Notes under the pieces: model-generated
The model's input: only the letters and a program-made list of their open reading frames with translations
Told to the model about the DNA's origin: nothing
Databases searched by the model: none
Made by a program: the position numbers and the translations under genes
Shown: positions 1 to 8,268 of the stretch, in pieces
Numbering within the stretch: position 1 is the stretch's first letter
Layout of the letters: every line of letters begins with the position of its first letter
Assembly (NCBI RefSeq): GCF_031585635.1
Contig: NZ_CP134195.1
Location: 1,984,001 to 2,048,000, forward strand
Reading direction: 5' to 3'
Source of the DNA: Paraburkholderia sp. FT54
Lineage (GTDB): Bacteria; Pseudomonadota; Gammaproteobacteria; Burkholderiales; Burkholderiaceae
DNA: 64,000 nucleotides

Positions 1-789
1 GCAGTGATTTTCGATTGGGCCGGCACGGTGGTCGATTACGGTTCGCTGGCGCCGATGGGCGCTTTCGTCGAGACATTCGAACAGTTCGGCGTGTCGATCA
101 CGATCGACGAAGCGCGCGGCCCGATGGGCATGGCCAAGCGTCCGCATATCGCGGCGCTGATGGCGTTGCCGCGCGTCGCGCAAGCCTGGGCCGACAAATA
201 CGGGCACGCGCCGGGCGAAGCGGATATCGACGCCGTGTACGACGTATTCGTGCCGAAGAACATCGCGGTGGCCGCGAGCTACAGTTCGGTGATTCCCGGT
301 GTGGCGGAAGTAGCGAGCGCATTGCGCGGCGACGACATCCGCATTGGCACGACCACCGGCTACACGCGCGAGATCATGGCCGAGATCGTGCCGGGCGCGG
401 CGGCGCAGGGCTTTTCGCCGGACAGCATCGTGTGCACCGGCGATACGCCGGAAGGGCGGCCGTCACCGTACATGATCTATAAGACGTTGCCGGAACTGGG
501 CGTCTGGCGCGCGAAGGATGCGATCAAGGTCGACGACACCGAGGTCGGCATCGAAGAGGGCATCAATGGCGGCACGTGGGCGGTCGGAGTCGCGGTGAGC
601 GGCAACGCGTTCGGCATGGCCGAAGACGACGTCAAGGCGTTGGCGCCGGATGAATTCGCATGGCGTCGCAAGGCGGCGATCGAGAAGCTGCAGGCGGCGG
701 GCGCGCATTATGTGATCGACAGCGTCGCTGATCTGATGCCGGTGGTCTACGACATCGAAGCACGCCTCGCGCGCGGCGAGCGGCCTTGA
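1..789 (+). CDS. phnX: Phosphonoacetaldehyde hydrolase (5' end outside window)
   Basis: HAD-superfamily enzyme that cleaves phosphonoacetaldehyde to acetaldehyde and phosphate, the second step of 2-aminoethylphosphonate breakdown in the cytosol. The visible protein begins at VIFDWAGTVVDYGS, which carries the nucleophile Asp and the family cap sequence; the Schiff-base lysine is in GMAKRPHI and the acidic motif is KVDDTEVGIEEG. The frame is open to the first base of the window, and family members normally have about six residues before this point, so the true start lies just upstream and the codon at position 4 (GTG) is internal. The other phn genes (phnW, transporter) would be expected upstream, outside the window. 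Confidence 0.93.
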   Translation, partial: AVIFDWAGTVVDYGSLAPMGAFVETFEQFGVSITIDEARGPMGMAKRPHIAALMALPRVAQAWADKYGHAPGEADIDAVYDVFVPKNIAVAASYSSVIPGVAEVASALRGDDIRIGTTTGYTREIMAEIVPGAAAQGFSPDSIVCTGDTPEGRPSPYMIYKTLPELGVWRAKDAIKVDDTEVGIEEGINGGTWAVGVAVSGNAFGMAEDDVKALAPDEFAWRRKAAIEKLQAAGAHYVIDSVADLMPVVYDIEARLARGERP

Positions 790-1028
790 TGGGTTGAGGG
801 GCGGGGGAGCTCGTTGTGGTTCGTGGAAGGCGCACCGGTTTTTGAGCGGTGCACCTTTTCCGTTGATGATATTCGACGGCAACTGGTTTTTATGGTGCGG
901 TCCAGCTAAAGCCGTTGACGGTGAATCCATATTTCAGAAATTTCCAGCCGGTATGCCGCCGAATCCTACAGAAATGCTCCGCCGACATTGAGCAAGATTG
1001 ATGACGTCACACTTGGCGGAGTCAATCA

Positions 1029-1931
1029 ATGGGCGGCACCGAACTGAAACGCGACGCCTCGCATCGGTACACGTTGTATCGCACTGACAGAGCGTTTATG
1101 CCATTTGCGTCGCGCGACGACCAGCACCGGGCCGTCGACGAAGGCAAACGGTTCACATTGGCGGCCTATGCGGACGCATGGGCCAAAGACGCTGGCCTGG
1201 TAAAACGAGTACGCACCTTCCTGCACCGGAACTTCTATTGGCACGACCGGCTGGCGAAGAACGGCAGCGCTCTGGACGTTGTTCGGACTTTGCAGGACAT
1301 GGTGCGCGGCGACAGCGTCGTGGTCATTCCCGAGCGCCTTACCGGAACCGCGAGCGTGATGCGTTCGCAGCGCAACCCAGCATCGCCGTTTTGGGGCACC
1401 GTGGACGGCGATGAAAAGCCTTTTGTTTCCATCGCGGATCGTTACCGCGCCCAATTGGAACAGATGAATGCTGACCCATTGACGTGGGCCGAAATTCGAG
1501 CGCTGCAGGACGGCATCAACGTGGATTTCATGCAGGCGATGTTCCAGACCGTCCCCGTTGCCAGCGCGGTCATCTTCTCCAAAGCAGGGTGGATCAGCAA
1601 GTATGGCGTCCCGGATCTATCGGAGGCCGGACCGGTTGATACTATCGCAACCAGTCGCAGCGCGTTCGGTGGTGCGCGGCCGTTTGAGTTCGGCGACGGC
1701 AGACTGCCTGCCGGCACGATGGCACTGGCCGGCATACCGTTTGACGGAGAGCCGAACGCTTGGGCGGAGAGCGCGCCCGGGAAGAAGAAACAATGGCGCA
1801 TGTATGGGCCGGATGGTGCGCCCGTGGTTGATATCGATTTCGACAACCATCACGGTCAACCGAACCCACACGCGCATAACTGGGACGATTGGGGCCGCGA
1901 TCATGGCTGGCCGGTCTCAGTACTTCCGTAG
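1029..1931 (+). CDS. Putative polymorphic-toxin-like effector with His-rich C-terminus
   Basis: 300-residue protein with no signal peptide or obvious membrane span. I do not recognise a named family for the first 240 residues. The last 50 residues form a compact segment, WRMYGPDGAPVVDIDFDNHH followed by GQPNPHAHNW and DWGRDHG, dense in His, Asp and Asn. That pattern is what I expect of the C-terminal tip of secreted bacterial toxins (nuclease-like, inferred). A GGAG lies 8-12 bases before the ATG. The stop is 11 bases before a small acidic ORF, the usual effector/immunity layout. No secretion genes (VgrG, PAAR, Hcp, CdiB) are adjacent, so delivery is unknown. It could instead be an orphan cargo protein of a type VI system elsewhere in the genome. 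Confidence 0.55.
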   Translation: MGGTELKRDASHRYTLYRTDRAFMPFASRDDQHRAVDEGKRFTLAAYADAWAKDAGLVKRVRTFLHRNFYWHDRLAKNGSALDVVRTLQDMVRGDSVVVIPERLTGTASVMRSQRNPASPFWGTVDGDEKPFVSIADRYRAQLEQMNADPLTWAEIRALQDGINVDFMQAMFQTVPVASAVIFSKAGWISKYGVPDLSEAGPVDTIATSRSAFGGARPFEFGDGRLPAGTMALAGIPFDGEPNAWAESAPGKKKQWRMYGPDGAPVVDIDFDNHHGQPNPHAHNWDDWGRDHGWPVSVLP

Positions 1932-1942
1932 GACGAGACGAC

Positions 1943-2317
1943 ATGACAATCGCAGATGAGTTGGAGAAATTCGGTAACTTTCATGACTGGTACATCGACA
2001 TTATCGCGACCAGCAAGGAAGGGGGGGGCAGCACGCCCAATACGTTGACGCTCGCGCTTTACGATCAGACCCGGCGTGCAACCGTTACCTTTTGCGGCGT
2101 CACGCGTGCCGCTATTGAGGGCGGCGGCCTGCTGAACATCGTCAACGCGATCGAGGTGCTCGAACAGGACAACGAGGCCTACGCCGTGGCAATCAGCATG
2201 CTGGAAAGATCCGCGCATTTCGGCAGGCATCACGGCGACCATATCGCCTACGTCTTTTCAACGGTCGGAGCGGAGATCGCCGTGGAGTTCGACTCGCTCA
2301 GAATTGAAACCGCTTAG
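1943..2317 (+). CDS. Small acidic protein, likely immunity partner
   Basis: 124 residues, starting MTIADELEKFGNFHDWYID. The ATG at 1943 is preceded by GGACGAGACG; an in-frame start further upstream would overlap the preceding gene by about 40 bases and is less likely. The protein is acidic, soluble and of mixed alpha/beta character, with FGNFHDWYID near the N-terminus. I do not recognise a catalytic motif. Its position 11 bases after the putative toxin, its size and its charge fit an immunity protein; this is inference from context. The downstream LysR gene is convergent, so the two genes form an isolated cassette. Confidence 0.55.
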   Translation: MTIADELEKFGNFHDWYIDIIATSKEGGGSTPNTLTLALYDQTRRATVTFCGVTRAAIEGGGLLNIVNAIEVLEQDNEAYAVAISMLERSAHFGRHHGDHIAYVFSTVGAEIAVEFDSLRIETA

Positions 2318-2343
2318 CAGGCGGCTCCTCCAATTGAGCCAAC

Positions 2344-3240
2344 TCACTCGAAAAAACCCACCGCCAGATCGATAAACTCGCGGATCTTGCGCGGCACGAA
2401 CTCCCGGCTCGGGTACACGAGCGAAACCGCCACGTCGCCATTGAGCACGGCGTGGTCCTCGAGAATCCGCACCAGCGTGCCCGCGCGCAACTCATCGTCG
2501 ACCATCTCGAGCGGCAGCAGTGCGATGCCCATCGCGCCGAGCGCCGCCTGTTTCTGCATGATCATGCTGTTGACCGTGAACGACGCATCGAGCGCGATGC
2601 TCTCTTCGCCGCCGTCGCCGTTGCCGAACATCCAGCTCTGCGGGCTCGTGTCGAGCGGCGCGGTAATTACCCGGTGCCGCGCGAGGTCCGCGGGCGTTTT
2701 CGGATAACCGGCCTGGGCGAGATAAGCGGCCGACGCCACCGGCACCGCGTGCGAGTTGATCAGACGGCGCACCACCAGCGACTCCGAGCGGATCATATGC
2801 TCGGTCACGATACCCACATCGAAACCGCCTTCGAGCAGGTCGACGCGTTTTTCGGTGAGCGTGACGCGCAGATTCACATGCGGAAACTTGGCCTGATACT
2901 CCGCGAACAGCGGTGTGAGGCGAAACAGCGAAAAGCTGCCGAGTGCCACGATGCGCAGATCGCCCGCGACCTCCTTCGACGTGGTGCTCGCGCGCGATTC
3001 GACCTCTTCGAGTTCGGCCATCAGGACCCGGCAGCCGTCGGCATACTCGGCGCCGGCTTCGGTTAGCACGACCTTACGCGTGGTGCGCTGGAACAGGCGA
3101 ATGCCGAGATGCTTTTCGAGGCTCGACACATGGCGCGTCACCACCGAGGTCGAGACGCCGAGTTGCTGCGCGGCCTGCGCGAAGCTGCCCGCGTCGGCGA
3201 CCTTGACGAACGCCTGCATGGCCTGAAAGAGATTGATCAT
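2344..3240 (-). CDS. LysR-family transcriptional regulator
   Basis: 298 residues, the normal LysR length. N-terminal winged HTH (residues about 1-60: MINLFQAMQAFVKVADAGSF, then AAQQLGVSTSVVTRHVSSLE) is followed by a periplasmic-binding-like effector domain (about 90-295) with RIVALGSFSLFRLTPLFAEY. The subgroup resembles the CrgA/DsdC-like regulators common in Burkholderia. It lies 78 bases downstream of, and on the same strand as, the amidohydrolase gene at 3319-4557, so the two may be co-transcribed or the regulator may control it. Target and inducer cannot be told from sequence. Confidence 0.9.
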   Translation of the reverse strand: MINLFQAMQAFVKVADAGSFAQAAQQLGVSTSVVTRHVSSLEKHLGIRLFQRTTRKVVLTEAGAEYADGCRVLMAELEEVESRASTTSKEVAGDLRIVALGSFSLFRLTPLFAEYQAKFPHVNLRVTLTEKRVDLLEGGFDVGIVTEHMIRSESLVVRRLINSHAVPVASAAYLAQAGYPKTPADLARHRVITAPLDTSPQSWMFGNGDGGEESIALDASFTVNSMIMQKQAALGAMGIALLPLEMVDDELRAGTLVRILEDHAVLNGDVAVSLVYPSREFVPRKIREFIDLAVGFFE

Positions 3241-3318
3241 GTGAGTGCGAAATACCTTGTGGCGGGCGACGTGGCGCGGCCGCTGCGATGCATGCGCGCA
3301 GCCTCGCCATCGTCGTGT

Positions 3319-4557
3319 TCAATTCATCGATTCGGGATCCGTGCCCTCGCGTGCGACGATCCGGCCATTAGCCACCACGAGCTTGCGCGGCGGCCGCGCG
3401 ACGAGCGCATGCGCGAGCGTGTCCGCGTCGACCAGCACGAGGTCGGCGCGCGCGCCGGCGTGCAGACCGTAGTCCGCGAACCCGCAAGCGCGCGCCGCCG
3501 TGCTGCTCACGCAGTCGAAGGCAAGGGCGAGATCGTCGTCACGGCGCAGGCCATAGCGCATCGCGATCAGCATGGCGCGTTCGAGCATGTCCGGCGAGCC
3601 GTAAGGCGTCCACGTATCGCGAATGCCGTCGTTGCCGCCGAACAGCGTGACTCCTTTTTCGAGGCAGGTTCTGAGCGGCGGCACCGGCGTCGAGGAGGGC
3701 GCCGTGGTCAGCAGTGCGACGCGCAGATCGGCGAGGCGGTCGAGCAACGCGTCGCGTTCGCGCTCGGGCAGCGCGCCCAGACAGAACGCATGACTGACCA
3801 CCACCTGGCCTTGCATGCCCAACGCGGCGACACGGTCGAGCAGAAGGCCGAGCGTGAATGCGCCGATTTCGCCGGGCTCGTGCAGGTGAATATCGATCGG
3901 CTTGTGATGGCGCTGCGCGAGTCCGAACGTGAGATCCAGCGAAGCCACCGGATCGCCGTCGATCAGCGCCGGATCGAGCGCGCCAAGCACATCGGCGCCG
4001 GCGTTCAGCGCGCTGTCCAGCAACGTATCCGTGCCCGCGCGGCCGAGCAGCCCCGACTGCGGAAACGCGACGATCTGCATGTCGAGCACATCGCGCAGCG
4101 CGTCACGCGTGGCGAGCACGCCGTCCAGATGGCGCAGACCCGCGTCGGTGTCGATATCGACGTGCGTGCGCAGGCGCGTCGTGCCCGCCCGTAAAAACGC
4201 CCGGGCGAGCGCGAGCGACTGTGCGCCCGCGTCATGACCGCTCCCGGCGCGCCAGCGTCGTTCGTTTTCGATGCGGTCGGTCAGCTTCGGCCCAACCTCG
4301 TTGCGATACCAGCGCATGCCCCAATGGGTTTTGTCCAGATGCGTATGGCCTTCGACGAAACCCGGCAGCAGCAACGCGCCCGCGCCGTCCTCGAACGTCA
4401 CGCCGGGCTCGCGCGGCAGACCGGCGCCGCTGCTTGCCGCGCTTATTTCCACGATGAGGCCGTCGGCGATCGAGACGTCGACACGGGTGCCGTCGGCCAG
4501 GCGGACGTTGGCGATGAGCAAAGCGTTCGTCGGGTGGTGATGGGCGGTTGTCGTCAT
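3319..4557 (-). CDS. Amidohydrolase, cytosine deaminase-like
   Basis: 412 residues from the ATG at 4557 (MTTTAHHHPTNALLIANVRL). The reading frame stays open further upstream, but the added residues have no family similarity. Metal-dependent amidohydrolase fold: the first metal motif is GFVEGHTHLDKTHWG, followed by DIHLHEPGEIG, VVSHAFCLG and the catalytic Asp region GGNDGIRDTW. The HTHLDK form and the order of motifs match the cytosine deaminase/isoguanine deaminase branch that hydrolyses cyclic amidines or deaminates pyrimidine-like rings. Cytosolic. Substrate unproven. The gene is divergent from the diguanylate cyclase at 4814 and upstream of a LysR gene on the same strand. Confidence 0.8.
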   Translation of the reverse strand: MTTTAHHHPTNALLIANVRLADGTRVDVSIADGLIVEISAASSGAGLPREPGVTFEDGAGALLLPGFVEGHTHLDKTHWGMRWYRNEVGPKLTDRIENERRWRAGSGHDAGAQSLALARAFLRAGTTRLRTHVDIDTDAGLRHLDGVLATRDALRDVLDMQIVAFPQSGLLGRAGTDTLLDSALNAGADVLGALDPALIDGDPVASLDLTFGLAQRHHKPIDIHLHEPGEIGAFTLGLLLDRVAALGMQGQVVVSHAFCLGALPERERDALLDRLADLRVALLTTAPSSTPVPPLRTCLEKGVTLFGGNDGIRDTWTPYGSPDMLERAMLIAMRYGLRRDDDLALAFDCVSSTAARACGFADYGLHAGARADLVLVDADTLAHALVARPPRKLVVANGRIVAREGTDPESMN

Positions 4558-4813
4558 GAGAACGGGTCGGCGGCGTCGCGCGTCAGGCAGCGCGCGGCAA
4601 GGGCGTGTGCAATTGTCTGTTGAAAAGGACGTGCCGCCTGTTTGCTCGAGTAAACAGAGGCGGCGCGTCACCGGCGGGTGAATTGTACTTCCTGGCGCGG
4701 CGCGTCGATCCGCGCCGCCGTGTCCGGTTCGCGCGCGGACGCGCTTCGCGACCGCTCAAGTTTCGCGTGGTTGTGCCGTTGACACGAGCTGATTACTTTC
4801 TGGAACCCCAGCC

Positions 4814-5845
4814 GTGCAACTCGCCTTTAGTAACGACCGTCTGTCCAGCCGCATGCAGTTCGATTCGTCCGTCGCCGGCGAACCCGAGCTGGAATCGTCG
4901 GTCATCGAATGGCTGCTGCACGACGATCAGGTGATGCGCGAATGCTTCACCCACGCAGCGGAAATCCTCAAGAGCGTGACCGGCGCGGCGATCACCGCGA
5001 TCACGCTGCTCGACGAGGAGTACCAGCATTACCGCGCCGAGGTCGGCATGGCGATGCCGCTCGTCACGCGTGCCCGCTCGCTTGCGGACTATGCGGTGCG
5101 CGACGCCGAGCTGTTCGTCATCGAGGATGCGCATAACGATGCGCGCTTCGGCGAATGCATGCTGGTGCAGCGTCATCCGTTCGTGCGTTTTTATGCGGCG
5201 ATTGCGCTGCGCGCGCCAAATGGCGAGATCGTCGGCGCGTTGTGCGCGATGGACCCGTCGCCCGGCCGGCTCGACGCGGGGCAGCGCGGCGTGTTCTACC
5301 ACCTGCGCGCGATGATCGAAAACGATCTGAAGATGCGCACGGCTACCGCGATCGATCCACTGACGCAGTTGTACAACCGCCGTTTCCTGCTGGAGAGCAT
5401 CACGCGCCGCTGGAAAGAGGCGCGGGACGGCGACGTCATGGGTTCAGTCGTGGTCGACGTGGACTGGTTCAAGCAGTACAACGACACCTACGGTCACCAG
5501 GCGGGCGATCAGTGCCTGCGCAAAGTGGCCTCGGTGATGCAGGCGGCGGCCGATGGCGAACGCATCATCGTCGGACGCATGGGCGGCGAAGAGTTCGGCC
5601 TGCTAGTGCTGCAAGCGGAGCACGCAGCGCTCGAAGAGACGCTCGACACGCTGCGCCAGGGCGTGGTGGATCTGGCGATCGAACATCGCGCGTCGCCGCT
5701 CGGCAGGGTGACGGTGAGCGTGGGCGCGTCGTTGACTCGCATCAGCGAGTCGTCACGGCCGGGGTATCGTGAGGGTTTCGCGAGCGCGGACCGGGCGCTG
5801 TATCAATCGAAACATGGCGGCCGAAACCAGGTGACGATGGCGTAG
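4814..5845 (+). CDS. GAF-GGDEF diguanylate cyclase
   Basis: 343 residues from a GTG at 4814; an in-frame ATG at 4853 would give a protein 13 residues shorter and is also plausible. Residues about 30-165 form a GAF sensor domain (AAITAITLLDEEYQHYRAEV, ADYAVRDAELFVIEDA, GEIVGALCAMDP). Residues about 175-340 form the GGDEF domain (DPLTQLYNRRFL, VVDVDWFKQYNDTYGHQAGD, active-site RMGGEEFGLL). The GGEEF signature is intact, so c-di-GMP synthesis is expected. I see no RxxD inhibitory site five residues before it, so product feedback may be weak. No membrane segment is present, so it should act as a cytosolic sensor of an unknown ligand. Confidence 0.9.
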   Translation: MQLAFSNDRLSSRMQFDSSVAGEPELESSVIEWLLHDDQVMRECFTHAAEILKSVTGAAITAITLLDEEYQHYRAEVGMAMPLVTRARSLADYAVRDAELFVIEDAHNDARFGECMLVQRHPFVRFYAAIALRAPNGEIVGALCAMDPSPGRLDAGQRGVFYHLRAMIENDLKMRTATAIDPLTQLYNRRFLLESITRRWKEARDGDVMGSVVVDVDWFKQYNDTYGHQAGDQCLRKVASVMQAAADGERIIVGRMGGEEFGLLVLQAEHAALEETLDTLRQGVVDLAIEHRASPLGRVTVSVGASLTRISESSRPGYREGFASADRALYQSKHGGRNQVTMA

Positions 5846-5857
5846 CAGGCCTCGCGT

Positions 5858-6766
5858 TCAGGCAGTCTCGTGCAGCGCGCGGAGCTGGCTCACCCAGTCG
5901 GCGAACACGCGAACTTTGGTGCTGTAACGGCGGCTCGGCGGATAGGCGAGATAAACCTGTAGCGGCTCCGGCCGCCAGTCCGTCAGGATCGGCACGAGAG
6001 CGCCGCGCTCGACGGCCGGCCGCACCATGAAATCCAGCGTATGAACGATGCCAAGTCCCGCGAGCGCGGTGGCCAGATGCGCATTGCTCTCGCTCACCAT
6101 CACCGTGTTGCGCACGCCGTCGAGCACGATACGCTCGCCGTCCTTGAAGAACTGCAAGGGCTGCATGAGTCCGCTGCTTGCCGAGAAGTAGCCGACCACC
6201 GCATGCCGGTCGTCGACGATCTGACGCGGATGTGAAGGCGCGCCATGTTCGGCCAGATACGCCGGGCTCGCGCAGGTGGTCCAGCGCAGGGTGCCGATGG
6301 CGTGTGTCACCAAAGCAGGGTCATCCGCCGAGCTGCGAATTGCGCAGTCGATGTTCTCCGCGATCAGATCGGCGGTACGGTCCGTCACGCTCAAGCGCAC
6401 CTGAATGTCCGGGTAACGCGCGCAAAATTCGGGGAGCGCGGGAATCAGAATACCGCTTGCGGTCGAGCCGCCGGTGTCGACCCGCAGCACGCCGCGCGGG
6501 CTTGCCCGGTCGCGGCCCAAGGTCGCCTCGATATCGTCCAGTTCGCTCAGCAGGTGGCGCGTGCGCTCGTAATACGCCGTGCCGTCCGTCGTCACGTTGA
6601 CGCTGCGCGTGCTGCGTTCGAGGAGTTTCACGCCCAGGTGATCTTCGAGCGACTTGACCCACTTGCTGACCGTCGCGTTGGGCATCTGCAGCGACTGTGC
6701 CGCGCGGCCGAAGCCACCGGTTTCCACCACGCGCGCAAAGATGCGGATGGCCTGCAAGTGATCCAT
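5858..6766 (-). CDS. LysR-family transcriptional regulator
   Basis: 302 residues from the ATG at 6766 (MDHLQAIRIFARVVETGGFG); a possible start ten codons upstream is disfavoured because MDHLQ is the usual N-terminus. The HTH occupies residues 1-60 (AAQSLQMPNATVSKWVKSLE) and the effector-binding domain the remainder. The gene is divergent from the SDR gene at 6895, with 128 bases between them; by the usual LysR pattern it probably regulates that gene and itself. It converges with the diguanylate cyclase, leaving only 12 bases between stops. Confidence 0.92.
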   Translation of the reverse strand: MDHLQAIRIFARVVETGGFGRAAQSLQMPNATVSKWVKSLEDHLGVKLLERSTRSVNVTTDGTAYYERTRHLLSELDDIEATLGRDRASPRGVLRVDTGGSTASGILIPALPEFCARYPDIQVRLSVTDRTADLIAENIDCAIRSSADDPALVTHAIGTLRWTTCASPAYLAEHGAPSHPRQIVDDRHAVVGYFSASSGLMQPLQFFKDGERIVLDGVRNTVMVSESNAHLATALAGLGIVHTLDFMVRPAVERGALVPILTDWRPEPLQVYLAYPPSRRYSTKVRVFADWVSQLRALHETA

Positions 6767-6786
6767 GTGAGCCCCATTCCGATAGA

Positions 6787-6806
6787 TTATCCACAAATGT
6801 AGATAA
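6787..6806. promoter_or_regulatory. Candidate LysR operator (TTATC-N10-GATAA)
   Basis: A perfect 5-base inverted repeat, TTATC and GATAA separated by 10 bases, lies in the AT-rich divergent intergenic region between the LysR gene and the SDR gene. LysR sites are typically short imperfect palindromes of this size in this location. No binding data; call rests on symmetry and position. Confidence 0.4.
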
Positions 6807-6894
6807 AGAAACCACAGGATACATATTTATCTCTGTGTGTGCATGAAATAAGCTGGGTGTCATGGTCAACCGACCTCATACACAGGAGCCGTTC

Positions 6895-7677
6895 ATGAAT
6901 CAGTCCGCACTTGAAAACGTCAATCCCCGCAAACACGCCGGCAAGATCGTGCTGGTGACCGGCGGCAGCAGCGGCATCGGCCTCGCCGCCGCAACGCGTT
7001 TCGCCCAGGAAGGCGCGATCGTCTATATCACCGGCCGCCGTCAGGCCGAACTCGACGACGCGGTAGAGCGCATCGGCCATGGCGCCACCGCGATTCGCGC
7101 GGATATCTCGTCGGCCGCCGACCTCGAGCACATGATCAGCACGGTGCAGGCCGCCCACGACCGACTCGACATCCTGTTCGCGAACGCGGGCGGCGGCGAG
7201 TTTTCGCCGCTCGGCGCGATCACCGAAGCGCAGTTCGACAAGTACTTCGGCATCAACGTGAAGGGCACGCTGTTCACGGTGCAGAAAGCCTTGCCGTTGA
7301 TGCGGCCAGGCAGCGCGATTGTCGTCACGGGTTCAATCGCCGCAAGCAAGGGTATGCCGGCCTTCGGCGTGTATGCCGCGACCAAGGCCGCGCTGCGTTC
7401 GTTCGCGCGCACATGGGCGACCGACCTGAAGGGCCGCGGCATTCGTGTCAACGTGGTAGCGCCCGGCGTGGTGGTCACGCCGGCCTACAAATCCGAACTG
7501 GGCATGAGCGACGAGCAGATCGACGCCTTCAGCCAGCAGGCCAGCGCGACCACGCCGCTGGGCCGCGTCGGCGAACCGGACGAGATCGCCACGGCCGTCT
7601 CGTTCCTCGCTTCCGATGAAGCGAGTTTTATCACGGGGATTGAACTGGCTGTCGACGGTGGTATGACGCAGGTGTAG
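6895..7677 (+). CDS. SDR-family oxidoreductase
   Basis: 260 residues from the ATG at 6895, preceded by CAGGAG; an ATG 33 bases upstream lacks a ribosome site and adds no family sequence. Classical short-chain dehydrogenase: NAD(P)-binding VTGGSSGIG (residues about 20-28), NAG motif (FANAGGGEF), catalytic Ser in VVTGSIAAS and YAATK as the YxxxK pair. The C-terminal FLASDEASFITGIELAVDGG is typical of NADPH-dependent SDRs acting on small carbonyls or quinones. It is controlled, by inference, by the divergent LysR gene. Substrate unknown. Confidence 0.92.
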   Translation: MNQSALENVNPRKHAGKIVLVTGGSSGIGLAAATRFAQEGAIVYITGRRQAELDDAVERIGHGATAIRADISSAADLEHMISTVQAAHDRLDILFANAGGGEFSPLGAITEAQFDKYFGINVKGTLFTVQKALPLMRPGSAIVVTGSIAASKGMPAFGVYAATKAALRSFARTWATDLKGRGIRVNVVAPGVVVTPAYKSELGMSDEQIDAFSQQASATTPLGRVGEPDEIATAVSFLASDEASFITGIELAVDGGMTQV

Positions 7678-7987
7678 TACTACCAAACAATCGTGGAGTC
7701 TTCATACGAAAAGGCCGGTTTTTTACGGCCTTTTTTGCATATTGAGAAGTAGTTAGCGCGGCGCATTCATCAGAGCATTCCGATACTCATCACGCGAATG
7801 GGTGGGCGTGTATCGAACATGCGTCTGCGTGCCCCTTGTTCGCCGCGCATAAGGTTCCCTTAAGCTTCACCTGTTGAGATAGAAGGAGATGGTTGCGTCA
7901 GGCCGAAGCATTAGAACGCCTGGCCTCGTCGGCGGAGGAGAGCTGCTGGTTGTACATGCAACGAAAAGCCAAACGAGAAAAACAACG
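7678..7987 (+). other. Intergenic region, terminator then probable promoter
   Basis: 310 bases without a convincing gene. The first 60 hold the terminator of the SDR gene. The rest leads into the small ORF at 7988 and presumably contains its promoter; I see no clear -35/-10 pair. An in-frame extension of the downstream ORF back to 7889 has no ribosome-binding site. Confidence 0.5.
7709..7736 (+). terminator. Rho-independent terminator after the SDR gene
   Basis: A hairpin with arms AAAAGGCCG and CGGCCTTTT and a short T-rich loop runs into a six-base T tract. It lies 32 bases after the SDR stop codon. Confidence 0.85.
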
Positions 7988-8257
7988 ATGCCCACCGTAC
8001 GAAAATCCACCCGAGAGGCAGAGAAGGCGCTCTACAGATCCACCTACATGATGGATCTGGCGCGCGGCAGTTCGTACATTGCCAGCACGTTGACGCCGGC
8101 GACACAACAGGCCGCCATCGCCGAAGTCCTGAACGGATTTCGCGCGCAGTACGGCGCCGACACACTGCTCATATTCCGCGATCTGCTCGCGGAGAGTCTC
8201 AAGAATCGTCAGGACACGCTTGCGGCGGAAGCGGTATTGAGTTTCGAGCTGCCCTAG
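7988..8257 (+). CDS. Conserved-looking small hypothetical protein
   Basis: 89 residues from MPTVRKSTREAEKALYRSTY. Soluble, alpha-helical in appearance (DLARGSSYIAS, QQAAIAEVLNGFRAQYGADT, LLIFRDLLAESLKN), with no signal peptide, membrane span or recognisable domain. The ATG at 7988 was chosen over an upstream GTG because the upstream residues are low-complexity and unlike the rest. It converges with the long Hsp70 gene, with 11 bases between stops. Function unknown. Confidence 0.6.
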   Translation: MPTVRKSTREAEKALYRSTYMMDLARGSSYIASTLTPATQQAAIAEVLNGFRAQYGADTLLIFRDLLAESLKNRQDTLAAEAVLSFELP

Positions 8258-8268
8258 CCGCGCGAGTC

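Noticed and set aside
3109..4194. 361-codon open frame on the plus strand
   Set aside because: Antisense to the LysR and amidohydrolase genes; the Arg/His/Gln-rich product has no recognisable motif.
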